From Affinundibacterium macrobrachii (GTDB taxonomy: Bacteria > Pseudomonadota > Gammaproteobacteria > Burkholderiales > Burkholderiaceae_D): DNA of 64,000 nt. The position numbers were made by a program, and so were the translations under genes. The stretch is from the NCBI RefSeq assembly GCF_014652415.1, contig NZ_BMYT01000001.1:801352-865351 (forward strand), given 5' to 3'. Shown piece by piece: positions 21,520 through 32,400 of the stretch (its first letter is position 1; every line of letters starts with the position of its first letter). Under the pieces are notes generated by a model. That model was not told the DNA's origin and made no database searches. It saw only the letters and a list, made by a program, of their open reading frames with translations.

Positions 21520-21551
21520 AAATAACGCAGCTACAAGATAGAAAGTTCAGA

Positions 21552-22658
21552 ATGGCATTTCTTAAAGAACCTGATTATTCTCACGGTAAATTAGTCAATA
21601 CCGCAGTCGTGCTGATCAACCTCGGAACACCCGATGCACCAACACCGAGCGCAGTAAAGCGTTATCTCAAACAATTTTTATGGGATCAACGTGTGGTAGA
21701 GATCCCACGCGCAGTTTGGTGGATGATTTTGCATTTAATTATTCTGCCATTTCGCTCAAAAAAATCAGCAGAAAAATATGCGACGATTTGGACCAATGAA
21801 GGCTCGCCTTTATTAGTTCACACCCGCAAACAAGCCATGCTGTTGAAAGGCTATTTGGGTGAACGCGGACACGAAGTAAATGTGGTGCATGCAATGCGAT
21901 ACGGCTCCCCTTCGATTCCCGACGTTTTGAGTCAACTAAAAACCGAAGGCTATGATCGCATTTTAATCCTTCCTGCTTACCCGCAGTATTCAGCGACAAC
22001 TACCGCATCAAATTTTGATGCGGTCACCCAGCATTATCAACAAACGCGCAATGTACCTGAGCTACGTTTTATCAAGCATTATCACGATCATCCAAGTTAT
22101 ATCCTCGCCTTAAAAAATAAAATCCTGCAATCATGGGAGCAAAATGGCAAGCCAGAAAAACTGGTCATGAGTTTTCACGGCTTGCCCAAAGCCTTTTTGA
22201 TGCGCGGCGACCCTTACCATTGCGAATGCTATAAAACCGCACGTCTACTGGGAGAACAATTGGGGCTAAGCAAAGAAGATTATGTGGTCACTTTTCAATC
22301 ACGCTTAGGTCGTGCTGAATGGCTACAGCCCTACACAGAGCCAATTGTACAAGCACTAGCAAAACAAGGTGTAAAACGTATCGATGTGGTGTGCCCGGGA
22401 TTTTTGGCTGACTGCTTAGAAACTTTGGAAGAAATTGCGATGGAAGTGCGTCAAGCGTTTTTAACAGCGGGCGGACAAAGCTTTCATTACATTCCTTGCT
22501 TAAATGAGTCCCCAGATGGCTTGCGCGCTTTAGCAGAAATCACCGAGCAGCATTTGATAGGATGGCCAACCATGATGACAAACAGCATGAGAGAAGAAGA
22601 GAAACAACAAGCACTAATTAGCAAAGCAGAAGCGAAACGTCTCGGCGCTGCGCAATAG
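21552..22658 (+). CDS. hemH: Ferrochelatase
   Basis: Inserts ferrous iron into protoporphyrin IX, the last step of protohaem synthesis. The 368-residue protein shows VVLINLGTPDAPTPSAVKRY at the N-terminus and the active-site region KLVMSFHGLPKAFLMRGDPY with the catalytic histidine, plus the conserved CPGFLADCLETLEEI. It works downstream of the HemJ encoded at 5.8 kb. Five bases separate it from apaH. Confidence 0.95.
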   Translation: MAFLKEPDYSHGKLVNTAVVLINLGTPDAPTPSAVKRYLKQFLWDQRVVEIPRAVWWMILHLIILPFRSKKSAEKYATIWTNEGSPLLVHTRKQAMLLKGYLGERGHEVNVVHAMRYGSPSIPDVLSQLKTEGYDRILILPAYPQYSATTTASNFDAVTQHYQQTRNVPELRFIKHYHDHPSYILALKNKILQSWEQNGKPEKLVMSFHGLPKAFLMRGDPYHCECYKTARLLGEQLGLSKEDYVVTFQSRLGRAEWLQPYTEPIVQALAKQGVKRIDVVCPGFLADCLETLEEIAMEVRQAFLTAGGQSFHYIPCLNESPDGLRALAEITEQHLIGWPTMMTNSMREEEKQQALISKAEAKRLGAAQ

Positions 22659-22663
22659 CTCTC

Positions 22664-23485
22664 ATGCATAGCACGTTCGTCATTGGCGATGTCCAAGGTT
22701 GCTACGATCAATTAGTCGAATTGATTCGCCTAATCGATACGGTCGATCCTCAGGCACGTTTACTATTTGCGGGAGATCTTGTTAACCGCGGGCCAAAATC
22801 ATTACAGACGCTACGATTGATCAAGAATTTAGGATCTCGCGCTGATAGTGTGCTGGGCAACCATGATTTACACTTGTTGGCACTTGCGAATCAAGTTCGT
22901 CCCTCACATCGTAGCGATACCTTAGACGAACTTCTTGCAGCAAATGATTGCAAGGAATTATTAGACTGGTTGCGCCATCGACCGCTCGCCATCGATGTTG
23001 ATCAACACCTATTAGTGCACGCGGGCGTGTTCGTTAATTGGACAAAATCTCAGACCCTCGCATTGGCACATGAGGTCGAAACACAATTACGCGGCGAGCA
23101 TTACCTTCACTTGCTAAGTAGTATGTACGGCAATACACCAAAGCTTTGGCACGACCAATTGCAAGGAGCAGATCGCCTGCGCTGCATCATCAATGGCTTA
23201 ACCCGCATGCGCTTTTGTCACGCCGATGGCAGTATGGATTTTGATGTGAAAGAAGGGGCTGAAAAAGCACCGCAAAACCTGAGACCGTGGTTCGATCTTG
23301 CCCAGCGTGCCACAAAAGTTTGCACCGTCGTCTTTGGACATTGGTCGACACTCGGATTAATTCAGCGTGACGACTTAATTAGTCTCGATACTGGATGCGT
23401 ATGGGGCGGACAATTAACGGCAGTCCGTTTAGAAGACCGACTTGTATTACAGGTGAAAAGTCCGCAACATCAATCACCATTCTGA
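22664..23485 (+). CDS. apaH: Symmetrical bis(5'-nucleosyl)-tetraphosphatase
   Basis: Hydrolyses diadenosine tetraphosphate to two ADP. The 273-residue metallophosphoesterase has all signature blocks: FVIGDVQGCYDQL, FAGDLVNRGPKSL, VLGNHDLHLL and VHAGVF. It follows hemH by five bases and converges on the acyltransferase gene with only 39 bp between the stops, where no terminator hairpin was seen. Confidence 0.95.
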   Translation: MHSTFVIGDVQGCYDQLVELIRLIDTVDPQARLLFAGDLVNRGPKSLQTLRLIKNLGSRADSVLGNHDLHLLALANQVRPSHRSDTLDELLAANDCKELLDWLRHRPLAIDVDQHLLVHAGVFVNWTKSQTLALAHEVETQLRGEHYLHLLSSMYGNTPKLWHDQLQGADRLRCIINGLTRMRFCHADGSMDFDVKEGAEKAPQNLRPWFDLAQRATKVCTVVFGHWSTLGLIQRDDLISLDTGCVWGGQLTAVRLEDRLVLQVKSPQHQSPF

Positions 23486-23524
23486 CTTCAATGCGCAACG
23501 GATTTGACTCAAAAACCAAGAATC

Positions 23525-24259
23525 TTACAACGATACGCCCAGAGCTTTCGCCACCAATTCTCGAGAAACTTGTGCGACTTCTCGACGATGTGCTCCCTCG
23601 GTGGGAATCATTGGCAGTTGTATCAATTCTGCTGTCATCACATCTGACTGCAAAATCAGTTTCATACTTTCTGCAAACGTCATTTCGCCAATAAAATCGG
23701 CAGCTGGATGCAGCTGCCCTTGTGCATCCACATAGCGTAAAGCGAACGGTAAAACAGGCACTTCTGCTTCGATCGCTGCTTCAAATAAATTGGCATGAAA
23801 TGGCAATATGCCGCCTTGCGCGCCGGTTGTACCCTCGGGGAAAAATGCAATTCGTTTATTGTCGCGTAGTTGATGCACCAATCCCTCATAGATGCGTCGA
23901 ACTTCTCTTTGTTTTCCACGCGCCAAAAAAATTGTACCCGCTTGCGCACTGAGCCAACCTGCAATCGGCCAAGCACGAATATCTGCCTTGGCAACAAAGT
24001 GACAAGCCTGCCACGAATTAATCACAAAAATATCCAGCCATGACACATGATTCGCAATAATCAAAGCATGATCGGGAATCTGGCCTCCACTTTGGTCAAG
24101 CAAACGCACTTTCACTTCGCACAAAGTAAGAAGTTGCAAAGACCAGCGCTTAACTAAAGCCTCGCGTTTAACTGCCGCAACAAATGGAAAAATCAAGGCA
24201 CACGTTAATACGCCCACGAACACATGCAAAAGTACACGGATAAATCGCAATTTAGGCAT
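23525..24259 (-). CDS. 1-acyl-sn-glycerol-3-phosphate acyltransferase (PlsC family)
   Basis: A membrane-associated acyltransferase that makes phosphatidic acid from lysophosphatidic acid, or acylates a related lysolipid. In the 244-residue protein the catalytic NHxxxxD motif is NHVSWLDIF, the substrate-binding block is FPEGTTGAQGG, and an N-terminal transmembrane helix (LLHVFVGVLTCALIFPFV) anchors it. The gene follows the pyrC-like gene beyond a terminator, so it probably has its own promoter. PlsC itself or an OlsA-like paralogue are both possible. Confidence 0.83.
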   Translation of the reverse strand: MPKLRFIRVLLHVFVGVLTCALIFPFVAAVKREALVKRWSLQLLTLCEVKVRLLDQSGGQIPDHALIIANHVSWLDIFVINSWQACHFVAKADIRAWPIAGWLSAQAGTIFLARGKQREVRRIYEGLVHQLRDNKRIAFFPEGTTGAQGGILPFHANLFEAAIEAEVPVLPFALRYVDAQGQLHPAADFIGEMTFAESMKLILQSDVMTAELIQLPMIPTEGAHRREVAQVSRELVAKALGVSL

Positions 24260-24293
24260 GCATCACCAAACCAATGAAATAAGGAAAACCATC

Positions 24294-24330
24294 AACAAAA
24301 AATCCCGCAAGTCTTACAACTTGTGGGATT
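24294..24330 (-). terminator. Rho-independent terminator of the pyrB-pyrC' operon
   Basis: The arms aatcccgcaagt (24301-24312) and acttgtgggatt (24319-24330) pair with one wobble; on the minus strand the stem is followed by a T-run. It is 15 bp after the pyrC-like stop codon. Confidence 0.85.
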
Positions 24331-24344
24331 TTCTTGAAACACAA

Positions 24345-25628
24345 TTAAAGAGAGTTGTACGCAATTCGGCCGTGCACAATCGTCGCTTTGACGACAGCGG
24401 GCAATTCATACCCTAAGAAAGGCGTATGTTTACCTTGACTAACCAGCGCGTCTGCACGTACCGCCCATCGCGCATTCGGGTCGAAAAGGCATAGATCAGC
24501 AGCCGCTCCCAATTTAATTTGGCCACCAGCCAAACCAACTAATGCCGCTGGATCATGTGTAATTTTTGCGATTGCCTGCTTTAAGCTAATCGCCCCGCGA
24601 CTATCATCGGCCCATTTGACTGCCAATGACAATAACAATTCCAAACCAGTTGCGCCCGCAGAAGCTTCAGCAAATGGCAAAGCCTTTTCATCATCATCAA
24701 CCGGGGTATGATCTGAACAAATAGCATCAATTGTGCCGTCTGCCAATCCTAACAAAATCGCATCACGATCGCGCTGACTCCGTAGCGGTGGCGTTAGACG
24801 CGCATTAGAATCAAAATAGCCGATATCGTTATCGGTCAAATGCACATGGTGAATACCAACATCACAAGTTAAGGCGAGTCCTTCTTTTTTCGCCTGACGA
24901 ATCAGTTCTAAACCTGCCGCAGAAGAAATACGGCATAGATGTACTTTTGCGCCTGTCGCACGCATCAACTCAAACAAGGTATGCATGGCAATCGTTTCCG
25001 CCATCACGGGTACGCCAGACAAACCCAAACGCGATGCTAACGGACCACTGTGTGCCACGCCACCTTTACCGACAAAGGCATCTTGCGGGCGCAACCAAAC
25101 GATATAGCCGAATGTTGCGGCATAAGATAAAGCGCGTTGCAGCACATTGGTATCGACGATTGGCTCTTCCGCTTGCGAAAAGCCCACACATCCAGCTGCG
25201 GTCAATGCTGCCATTTCAGTCAAATTTTGCCCTTGCAAGCCGACCGTCAAAGCGCCCAAAGGATACACATTCGCCTTGTGCTGCATCTTGGCTCTTTGCT
25301 TTAACATTTCAACCAAGCCAGCCTCGTCGAGTACCGGATCAGTATCTGGAGGACATACCAAACTTGTCACACCACCACGCATTGCTGCTTGCAACTCGGA
25401 TTCCAAGGTTGCCTTGTATTCAAAGCCAGGTTCGCGCAAACGTGCGCTTAAATCAACCAAGCCAGGTATGACCACCAAACCATTCGCATCAATCGTTTGT
25501 GTCGCGACAAATGCTGCTGGCGCATCGCCAATTCCGACAACTTTTCCAGCATCGATGAACAGATCTTTCACTGCATCTAAGTCACTTGCAGGATCGATCA
25601 CTCGGCCATTTTTAATATGAAGATTCAT
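24345..25628 (-). CDS. pyrC: Non-catalytic dihydroorotase-like subunit (PyrC')
   Basis: Member of the dihydroorotase/amidohydrolase family, 427 residues, directly downstream of pyrB. The metal-binding HxH expected after the first strand (in DLHVHLREPG of active enzymes) reads DLSARLREPG here, with Ser61 and Arg63. The later histidine in the H-V-C-H-type block is LCRISSA, and the C-terminal D-H-x-P-H block is CSDHTPVDD. With its zinc ligands missing it should not be a dihydroorotase. In pseudomonads such a PyrC' protein is a structural partner of PyrB in the aspartate carbamoyltransferase holoenzyme; the same role is inferred here. A catalytic pyrC must lie elsewhere in the genome. Confidence 0.85.
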   Translation of the reverse strand: MNLHIKNGRVIDPASDLDAVKDLFIDAGKVVGIGDAPAAFVATQTIDANGLVVIPGLVDLSARLREPGFEYKATLESELQAAMRGGVTSLVCPPDTDPVLDEAGLVEMLKQRAKMQHKANVYPLGALTVGLQGQNLTEMAALTAAGCVGFSQAEEPIVDTNVLQRALSYAATFGYIVWLRPQDAFVGKGGVAHSGPLASRLGLSGVPVMAETIAMHTLFELMRATGAKVHLCRISSAAGLELIRQAKKEGLALTCDVGIHHVHLTDNDIGYFDSNARLTPPLRSQRDRDAILLGLADGTIDAICSDHTPVDDDEKALPFAEASAGATGLELLLSLAVKWADDSRGAISLKQAIAKITHDPAALVGLAGGQIKLGAAADLCLFDPNARWAVRADALVSQGKHTPFLGYELPAVVKATIVHGRIAYNSL

Positions 25629-25698
25629 TTAGCTTCTTTCCGAAAATTCTCGTCTTATCTTGCTGTTCGTTTTTTCTTGATCTACTGGGAAGACTGAC

Positions 25699-26664
25699 TT
25701 AAGTATTGCTGCCAGAAACAATACTCATCACCGCCATCCTCACCGCAATGCCGAAGGTCACTTGCGACAAAATAACGGCCTGCGGACCATCTGCTACTGC
25801 AGAATCAATTTCCACACCGCGATTCATCGGACCCGGATGCATCACAATCGCATCTGACTTCGCTAATGCCAAGCGTTCTGGCGTTAATCCATATTGCTTG
25901 AAGTACTCTTGAGTCGAGGGCAATAATGCGCCATTCATACGCTCATTTTGGAGTCGCAACATAATCACGACATCCACGCCCTTCAAGCCCTCATTCATAT
26001 CAGTGAACACACGCACACCCATTTGTTCTAAGCCACCCGGCAACAAAGTGCGCGGACCAATTACACGCACTTCGGCAACACCCAAGGTCGTCAACGCATG
26101 GATATCAGAACGCGCCACTCGGCTATGCAAAACGTCACCGACGATTGCTACCGTCAAATTACTAAAATCTTTCTTGTAGTGACGAATCGTGTACATATCC
26201 AACAAACCTTGGGTTGGATGCTCATGACGACCATCACCGGCATTCACCACATGGACATGACGTTGTTTTGTATCGTTCAAATGTTGCGCGATCAAAAATG
26301 GCGCGCCCGATGTCGCGTGGCGAACCACAAACATATCGGCATGCATAGCGGCCAAATTATCTATCGTGTCGAGTAAGGATTCTCCTTTACTCGCGCTGGA
26401 GGCTGCGATATTGAGATTAATCACATCAGCAGACAATCGCTTCGCCGCAATTTCAAACGTTGTTCTGGTTCGCGTTGAATTTTCAAAAAACAAATTGAAC
26501 ACACTTTTACCGTGCATCAATGGTACTTTTTTAAGCTCGCGTTCACCAATACTGACAAAAGATGAAGCCGTATCCAAAATTTGAGTAATGATTTTTTTCG
26601 GCAAACCGTCGATACCCAACAAGTGTTGCAGTTCGCCGTTCTTATTTAACTGTGGATTTTTCAT
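25699..26664 (-). CDS. pyrB: Aspartate carbamoyltransferase catalytic subunit
   Basis: Condenses carbamoyl phosphate and aspartate in pyrimidine synthesis. The 321-residue protein has the carbamoyl-phosphate site [19 protein letters not shown], the [12 protein letters not shown] block and the [13 protein letters not shown]-terminal block. It is encoded between ruvX and pyrC', with 14 bp to ruvX, so yqgE-ruvX-pyrB-pyrC' is likely one operon. No pyrI regulatory gene is present, consistent with the PyrB/PyrC' type of complex. Confidence 0.95.
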   Translation of the reverse strand: MKNPQLNKNGELQHLLGIDGLPKKIITQILDTASSFVSIGERELKKVPLMHGKSVFNLFFENSTRTRTTFEIAAKRLSADVINLNIAASSASKGESLLDTIDNLAAMHADMFVVRHATSGAPFLIAQHLNDTKQRHVHVVNAGDGRHEHPTQGLLDMYTIRHYKKDFSNLTVAIVGDVLHSRVARSDIHALTTLGVAEVRVIGPRTLLPGGLEQMGVRVFTDMNEGLKGVDVVIMLRLQNERMNGALLPSTQEYFKQYGLTPERLALAKSDAIVMHPGPMNRGVEIDSAVADGPQAVILSQVTFGIAVRMAVMSIVSGSNT

Positions 26665-26678
26665 CTTTAGTCTTCAAG

Positions 26679-27089
26679 TTATGTTTGATCAAAATATTGT
26701 TGCAAAATGACGGCAGCCGCTTGATCATCGATTCGTTCACCCTGCTTAGCGTGCAACACGGCGGACGAATAACGTTCATCAACCAACACGACCTGAACAC
26801 CGTAACGTCCGTGTAATTGATTAGCAAAACGTTGACAACGCGTCGTCATTTCATGTGCGGTGCCATCTTGGTGCATCGGTAAGCCAACTACACACAATAC
26901 TGGCTGCCACTCATGAATTAAGCTCGCAATCGCCACGAATTTACCGTCATTACTCGGTGCTTGAATAATCGTTAAAGCTTGTGCTTGACGCATCAAGGTA
27001 TTGCCAACCGCGACACCGATCCGCTTTAGGCCAAAATCGAAGGCTAAAATTGTTCCACTGACATTGGCGTTATCGACAGTCGCCATCAA
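26679..27089 (-). CDS. ruvX: Putative Holliday junction resolvase / pre-16S rRNA nuclease YqgF
   Basis: A 136-residue RNase H-fold nuclease. The first active-site strand is ILAFDFGLKRIGVAVG, followed by VVGLPMHQDGT and VVLVDERYSSAVL with the expected acidic residues. E. coli YqgF is essential for 16S rRNA 5'-end processing. The start overlaps the yqgE stop by four bases (ATGA), so the two are translationally coupled. Confidence 0.9.
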   Translation of the reverse strand: MMATVDNANVSGTILAFDFGLKRIGVAVGNTLMRQAQALTIIQAPSNDGKFVAIASLIHEWQPVLCVVGLPMHQDGTAHEMTTRCQRFANQLHGRYGVQVVLVDERYSSAVLHAKQGERIDDQAAAVILQQYFDQT

Positions 27090-27796
27090 GCATGCCCCGC
27101 TTCGGCAGCTAACATCAAAGGATCAAAGCCCAGCAACTTCATCGCAGCATCAAAACGTTCTTCCACTGGCGTATCAAACATCACGCTTAAATCCGCCGGT
27201 ACGGTTAACCATCCATTGGCCAGAATTTCTTTTTCCAATTGACCAGCATCCCAACCAGCATAACCAATACTTAGCAAAAGTCGTTGCGGCGCCTCACCAG
27301 CGGCGAGCGATTCCAAGATATCGCGCGAAGTGGTAAATGAAATTTCATCACTCACTTTTAATGATGAAGAAAACTTACCAACGTTCGCATGCAAAACAAA
27401 TCCCCGGTCACTTTGAACCGGTCCACCAAATAAAACGGGGCGTTGTCCCAATGGATGGGAGTTCGGAATAATTTCTAATTGCAGGTCAATACGATCAAAC
27501 AGCTCGGCAATCGTCATATCAGTTGGACGATTAATCACCATCCCCATCGCACCGCGTGAATTGTGTTCGCACATGTAAATCACGGTGCCACCAAAAATGG
27601 GATCCGCCATACCAGGCATAGCGATCAAAAAATGGTTACTCAGATTCAGTGCTTGCTCATTCACGACTGCGTCAGACAGGTTCATCCTTCGTTGAATTGC
27701 TTTTTCTAAAGTATCAGAGAAATCATGTACGAGGAGTTCAATTTCCTCGTCATCAAATTCTTCTTTAGGGGAATTTATTTGTGTTCGCTTCTTCAT
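27086..27796 (-). CDS. yqgE: YqgE/AlgH family protein (UPF0301)
   Basis: A 236-residue protein of the YqgE/AlgH family, nearly always paired with YqgF. The conserved start of the domain is NHFLIAMPGMADPIFGGTVI, then EHNSRGAMGMVINRP. About 50 residues precede the domain; an internal ATG at 27685 (MNLSDAVV) would remove most of that extension, and neither start has a well-spaced ribosome binding site. Biochemical function is unknown; a link to alginate regulation was proposed in pseudomonads. Confidence 0.88.
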   Translation of the reverse strand: MKKRTQINSPKEEFDDEEIELLVHDFSDTLEKAIQRRMNLSDAVVNEQALNLSNHFLIAMPGMADPIFGGTVIYMCEHNSRGAMGMVINRPTDMTIAELFDRIDLQLEIIPNSHPLGQRPVLFGGPVQSDRGFVLHANVGKFSSSLKVSDEISFTTSRDILESLAAGEAPQRLLLSIGYAGWDAGQLEKEILANGWLTVPADLSVMFDTPVEERFDAAMKLLGFDPLMLAAEAGHA

Positions 27797-27910
27797 CCCG
27801 ATATTTTATCAGTTTTAGTGTGCTTTTATGATCTGTGCTATGGTCACGGGCTAGGCTAACAGTGACACTTCTCTTTCCTATAAAAAACAAATCATTGGTT
27901 ATTTGAAAAT

Positions 27911-29380
27911 ATGACCTATACAAAAAGCTTATTCTGGTTTCGTCGAGACTTAAGGCATTTTGATAATGCCGCCTTATATCAGGCATTAAAACAGTCGAGA
28001 TCTTGCTATTGCGTATTTATTTTTGATACAACAATATTGCAAGCTTTACCAAAACAAGATCGCCGTGTTCAATTTATTCACCAAAGCGTACAAGAGCTAC
28101 GGGAAGAACTAAAAAAAATAGGCACACATCTGATCACCTTACATGGTGATCCAGCCCTTGAGATTCCGCGTCTAGCGGCAAAGTTAGGTGTCAATGCTGT
28201 TTTTGCTAATCGTGATTATGAACCAACTGCCATCGCGCGCGATCAGCAAGTTCGTCAGCAATTAAGTCAATTCCAGTGCGACTTCATCGACTACAAAGAC
28301 CAAGTTATTTTTGAACAAGGTGAGGTTCTGAGTCAGGCTGGGAAACCGTTCTCGGTATTCACACCCTATAAAAATGCTTGGTTAAAAAAATTAGCCTCAG
28401 AAACCGAAGGCGGAGCTGACTTTTATTTTCAATCCTATCCTGTCGCAAAATACGTCGACAACTTTGCAGAATATGTGGAGTCCCCCTTTCCCAGCTTAGC
28501 TGAATTAGGGTTTGAGGAACTCGATCAAGATGCATTGAAATTACAAGGTGGTATGTGCGCAGGTGCGACATTGCTTGATGACTTCCTGACTCGTATCGAT
28601 CGCTATAGTCATGCGCGGGACTTTCCAGCGATTAAAGGTCCATCATATTTATCGGTACATTTACGCTTCGGTACAGTTTCAATCCGATATTTAGTAAGCC
28701 AAGCAATGCGGCACATTCGAACGGCGAGCGGCAACGACGGTGCCAGCGTTTGGCTATCAGAACTGATTTGGCGCGACTTCTATTTTATGATTTTGTATCA
28801 CAATCCACGCGTAGTCGGAAATTCATACAAGCCAGAATACGATGCGATTCAATGGGAAAGCGGAAGCGAAGCGAAGCGCTTATTTGAAGCGTGGTGTGAA
28901 GGTAAAACGGGTTATCCCTTAGTCGATGCCGCAATGCTACAGCTAAATCAAACTGGCTACATGCATAATCGCTTGCGTATGGTCGTGGCCAGTTTTTTAG
29001 TCAAAGATCTTGGCATCGACTGGCGTTGGGGAGAAGCTTATTTTGCTTTGCATTTAAACGATTTCGACTTATCTGCAAACAATGGCGGTTGGCAATGGGC
29101 GGCATCCACTGGTTGTGACGCTCAACCTTATTTTCGGATCTTTAATCCGATCACACAATCGGAAAAATTCGACGCAGAGGGTAAATTCATACGTCGCTAT
29201 TTGCCGCAACTCGCTAAACTCAATGCAAAACAAATTCATGCACCTTGGAATACTAGTCCTATCGAATTGCGTGCTGCAAATATCCAGTTAGGCGTCGATT
29301 ATCCGCAACCAATCGTCGCACACGATGTTGCCCGCCTGCGAACATTAGAGCGATACAGCGTCGTGAAAAAAGTAAGTTAA
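27911..29380 (+). CDS. phr: Deoxyribodipyrimidine photolyase
   Basis: A light-driven repair enzyme for cyclobutane pyrimidine dimers. The 489-residue protein has the N-terminal antenna domain (SLFWFRRDLRHFDNAALY) and the C-terminal FAD domain (SELIWRDFYFMILYHNP, GKTGYPLVDAAMLQL, MHNRLRMVVASFLVKDL, then the NNGGWQWAASTGCDAQPYFR block typical of class I CPD photolyases). It stands alone on the plus strand, divergent from yqgE and converging on the pil-chp operon. Confidence 0.94.
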   Translation: MTYTKSLFWFRRDLRHFDNAALYQALKQSRSCYCVFIFDTTILQALPKQDRRVQFIHQSVQELREELKKIGTHLITLHGDPALEIPRLAAKLGVNAVFANRDYEPTAIARDQQVRQQLSQFQCDFIDYKDQVIFEQGEVLSQAGKPFSVFTPYKNAWLKKLASETEGGADFYFQSYPVAKYVDNFAEYVESPFPSLAELGFEELDQDALKLQGGMCAGATLLDDFLTRIDRYSHARDFPAIKGPSYLSVHLRFGTVSIRYLVSQAMRHIRTASGNDGASVWLSELIWRDFYFMILYHNPRVVGNSYKPEYDAIQWESGSEAKRLFEAWCEGKTGYPLVDAAMLQLNQTGYMHNRLRMVVASFLVKDLGIDWRWGEAYFALHLNDFDLSANNGGWQWAASTGCDAQPYFRIFNPITQSEKFDAEGKFIRRYLPQLAKLNAKQIHAPWNTSPIELRAANIQLGVDYPQPIVAHDVARLRTLERYSVVKKVS

Positions 29381-29390
29381 ACAAACCATA

Positions 29391-29423
29391 AAAAAACGCC
29401 TCGAAATTTTCGAGGCGTTTTTC
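29391..29423. terminator. Bidirectional rho-independent terminator between phr and chpA
   Basis: aaaaacgcctcgaaa (29392-29406) pairs perfectly with the following 15 bases at 29408-29422. A and T runs flank it, so it can end both phr (plus) and the chemosensory operon (minus). Confidence 0.9.
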
Positions 29424-29466
29424 TAAGTATCAAACTAAAACGTAATTTGACTTATTGCATCTGCTA

Positions 29467-32400
29467 TCAGCTGACTAACTCCGTTTGCTTATTCACAAAT
29501 CCACTAATCGCTGCCAACAAATCATCTTCGCGATAAGGTTTACCAAAGTACTCATTAACACCCAATTCAGCCGCATAGTTGCGATGTTTATCTGCGGTAC
29601 GTGAAGTAATCATGATAATTGGAATATGATGAGTTCTTGAATCGCTGCGTACGTTGCGCGTCAAATCGAAACCATCCATACGTGGCATTTCAATATCAAC
29701 CAACATCACATCTGGCGTGATTGATTGCAACTGTTCGAGCGCATCAATACCGTCTTTCGCCAACACGACCTGATAACCTTCACGCACCAACAAACGTTGC
29801 GTGACACGACGCACGGTCAAAGAATCGTCCACCACCATCACGATATGATGGGTACGCAAACCTTGCACTGGTTCGACGTTCGCTGGTGTTGCCTGCGTCT
29901 CCACCATTTCCGCCACGGCACCCATCTCTGGATTAGCGCTGTCAATGTGGGCGTCTGGTAATTTAGCACGTTCATGTTCGATCTTCTGCGCCAATGGAAC
30001 TGGATTTAGAATCAACACGATATTGCCCGAACCAAGCACCGTCGCACCAGCAATACCAATCATACGCGCCAATTGCGGCCCAACGTTCTTCACCACCACC
30101 TCGCGGTTACCAATAATTTGATCAACGTGAATTGCAACACGTTCATTGTCGCTCTTCATAATCAAAATCGGTGTGTACTGTTGGGTGTCTGGCGTCGCAT
30201 CACGTTCGCCCAACATACTTGGTAAGTAGTGTAAAGGCACGCGATTACCCTGCCACACAATCGCACCATCGTTGTAAGCACTTGCAAGTGCAGCGGACTT
30301 CAATTGCTGAACCTGTTCAACCAACACTGACGGCACCGCAAATGTTTTTCCACCTGCATTCAAAATAACTACTTGCGTGACCGCCAACGTCAATGGCAAG
30401 TGAATCGTGAAATGTGCTCCCTGCCCCTCGACAGTGCTGACCGAAACACGTCCACCCAAGGAGGCCGCTTCAGAACGCACAACGTCCATACCAACGCCAC
30501 GTCCAGCTAATTCAGTGACTTCACTTGCAGTCGAGAAGCCAGGCTCGAAAATCAGATTGACGACATCCGATTCATTGACATAATTTTCGTCTGTCAACAG
30601 ACCAACATTTTTCGCTTTCTCACGAATTCGATTGATATTCAAACCTTGACCATCGTCGGTGAAGTGAATAACAACCTCGTTACCTTCCTGACGAATTTCA
30701 ATCAATAATTCACCAACTTCACTCTTACCACGTGCGATACGGTCTTGACGTGCTTCGATACCATGCACAATCGCATTACGTAACATGTGCTCGAATGGCG
30801 CAACCATTTTTTCCAAAACGCTACGGTCAATTTCAACAGAAGTACCGCGAATATCCAAATTGACACGTTTATCCATTTCCTTCGCGGTCTGACGCGCAAT
30901 TCGGTACAAGCGTTCTGACACACTGGAGAATGGAATCATGCGGACGCGCATCAAATCTTGCTGTAACTCACGCGTTAATCGCGCTTGTGCATTCAAATCG
31001 ATCGTTGCGCCTTCGATCGTACGATTTAATGCCGTTTGCACGGTAGCAACGTCGCTAACGCTCTCAGCCATCATCCGCGTTAATTCTTGCAAACGTGTAA
31101 AGCGGTCAAATTCCAAAGGATCGAATTCACGATCGCCTGAGAATGCCATACGTGAAGTAATCTGCGTCTCAGCTTGAATCTCTACTTCACGCAATTGATC
31201 ACGCAAACGACTGACGTTTTCGGTCAACTCGGATAGAGACGCTTTTAGAGTATCAACTTCGTTTTCCAATTTAGAACGTGAGATAGAAACTTCACCGGCC
31301 TGATTCACCAAGCGATCCAAAATATCGGCACGTACACGTACCAAGGGAACTGGAGCGTTGCTCGCCGCGCCAACAGCCGTCGGCGTTTGCGGCATTGCTT
31401 GTCGTAAAGCGCGAGATACAATCGCTGGTTTTGTCGTTGCAACAGCCTCGACAGCTGGAGATTGAGCGATTGGCGCTTGCGCGTCGATCACTTGATCTAC
31501 TGCTGGCTCAACTTCAGGCGATGTTTGATCCAATACTTGCGTCGGCACGCTAGTATCTTCATTAGATACTGCTACTACGGGCTCAGAATCTTGTGCTGAA
31601 GCACTTGGTTCTGCAAGTTCAAATTGATTTAATTCCTCGGTTGCTGACAAATTATGCAAGTCAGCTTCAGGCATCACCTGTATTGCCAAATCAGGATTTT
31701 GCAATCGCTCAAATAAGTGCATCGCATAATCGTGACGAGACAACAAATCTTCCAACAATGGTTGACGAATCGTGCTACCGGTGTGCATCAAGTTTTCGAT
31801 GCGCGTTTCCATGTCATGCGTATGCTGACCCAGTTGCATCGCGCCAGCCATCCGCGCACTACCTTTTACCGTATGCATCAAACGCAAAATGGATTGAGGA
31901 ATTGCATCATCATCCGGACTTTGCTGCCATGAACGCAATAACTGACCGATCATCGGCAACAGATCATTACCTTCTTCCAAGAACACTGGAAGTAAATCGT
32001 GATCAATCTCATCGCTAATTTTCAGCTCAATCTCTGAACTGGCACGATCTATCACAGCTTCTTGTTCTACATAAGCTGGAACTACTGTCGGCGTGATCAG
32101 CACAGGCTCGTCAGTGTTGTCTTCAGCAAGGAACTCTTCAGAAACAGGTGCAAGCTCAGGCACTTCTGCCGCAGTCACAGATGCTTGTTCCATTAAGGCT
32201 GGCTCTGCTTGAACTTCTGCCTCTACTTTTGCTTCAAGCTCTGCTTCAGCTTTTACATCATTTTCTAGCTGAACAGCATGTTCTTCCAATACTGGCAAAC
32301 TGTCTTCTTGCACTGAAACAGCTATAGTGGATGGCTCTTCATCTATAAGCTCAATAGCCGAAATACTGAGTTCTTCAATATTTTCTACTGGCTCTGATGA

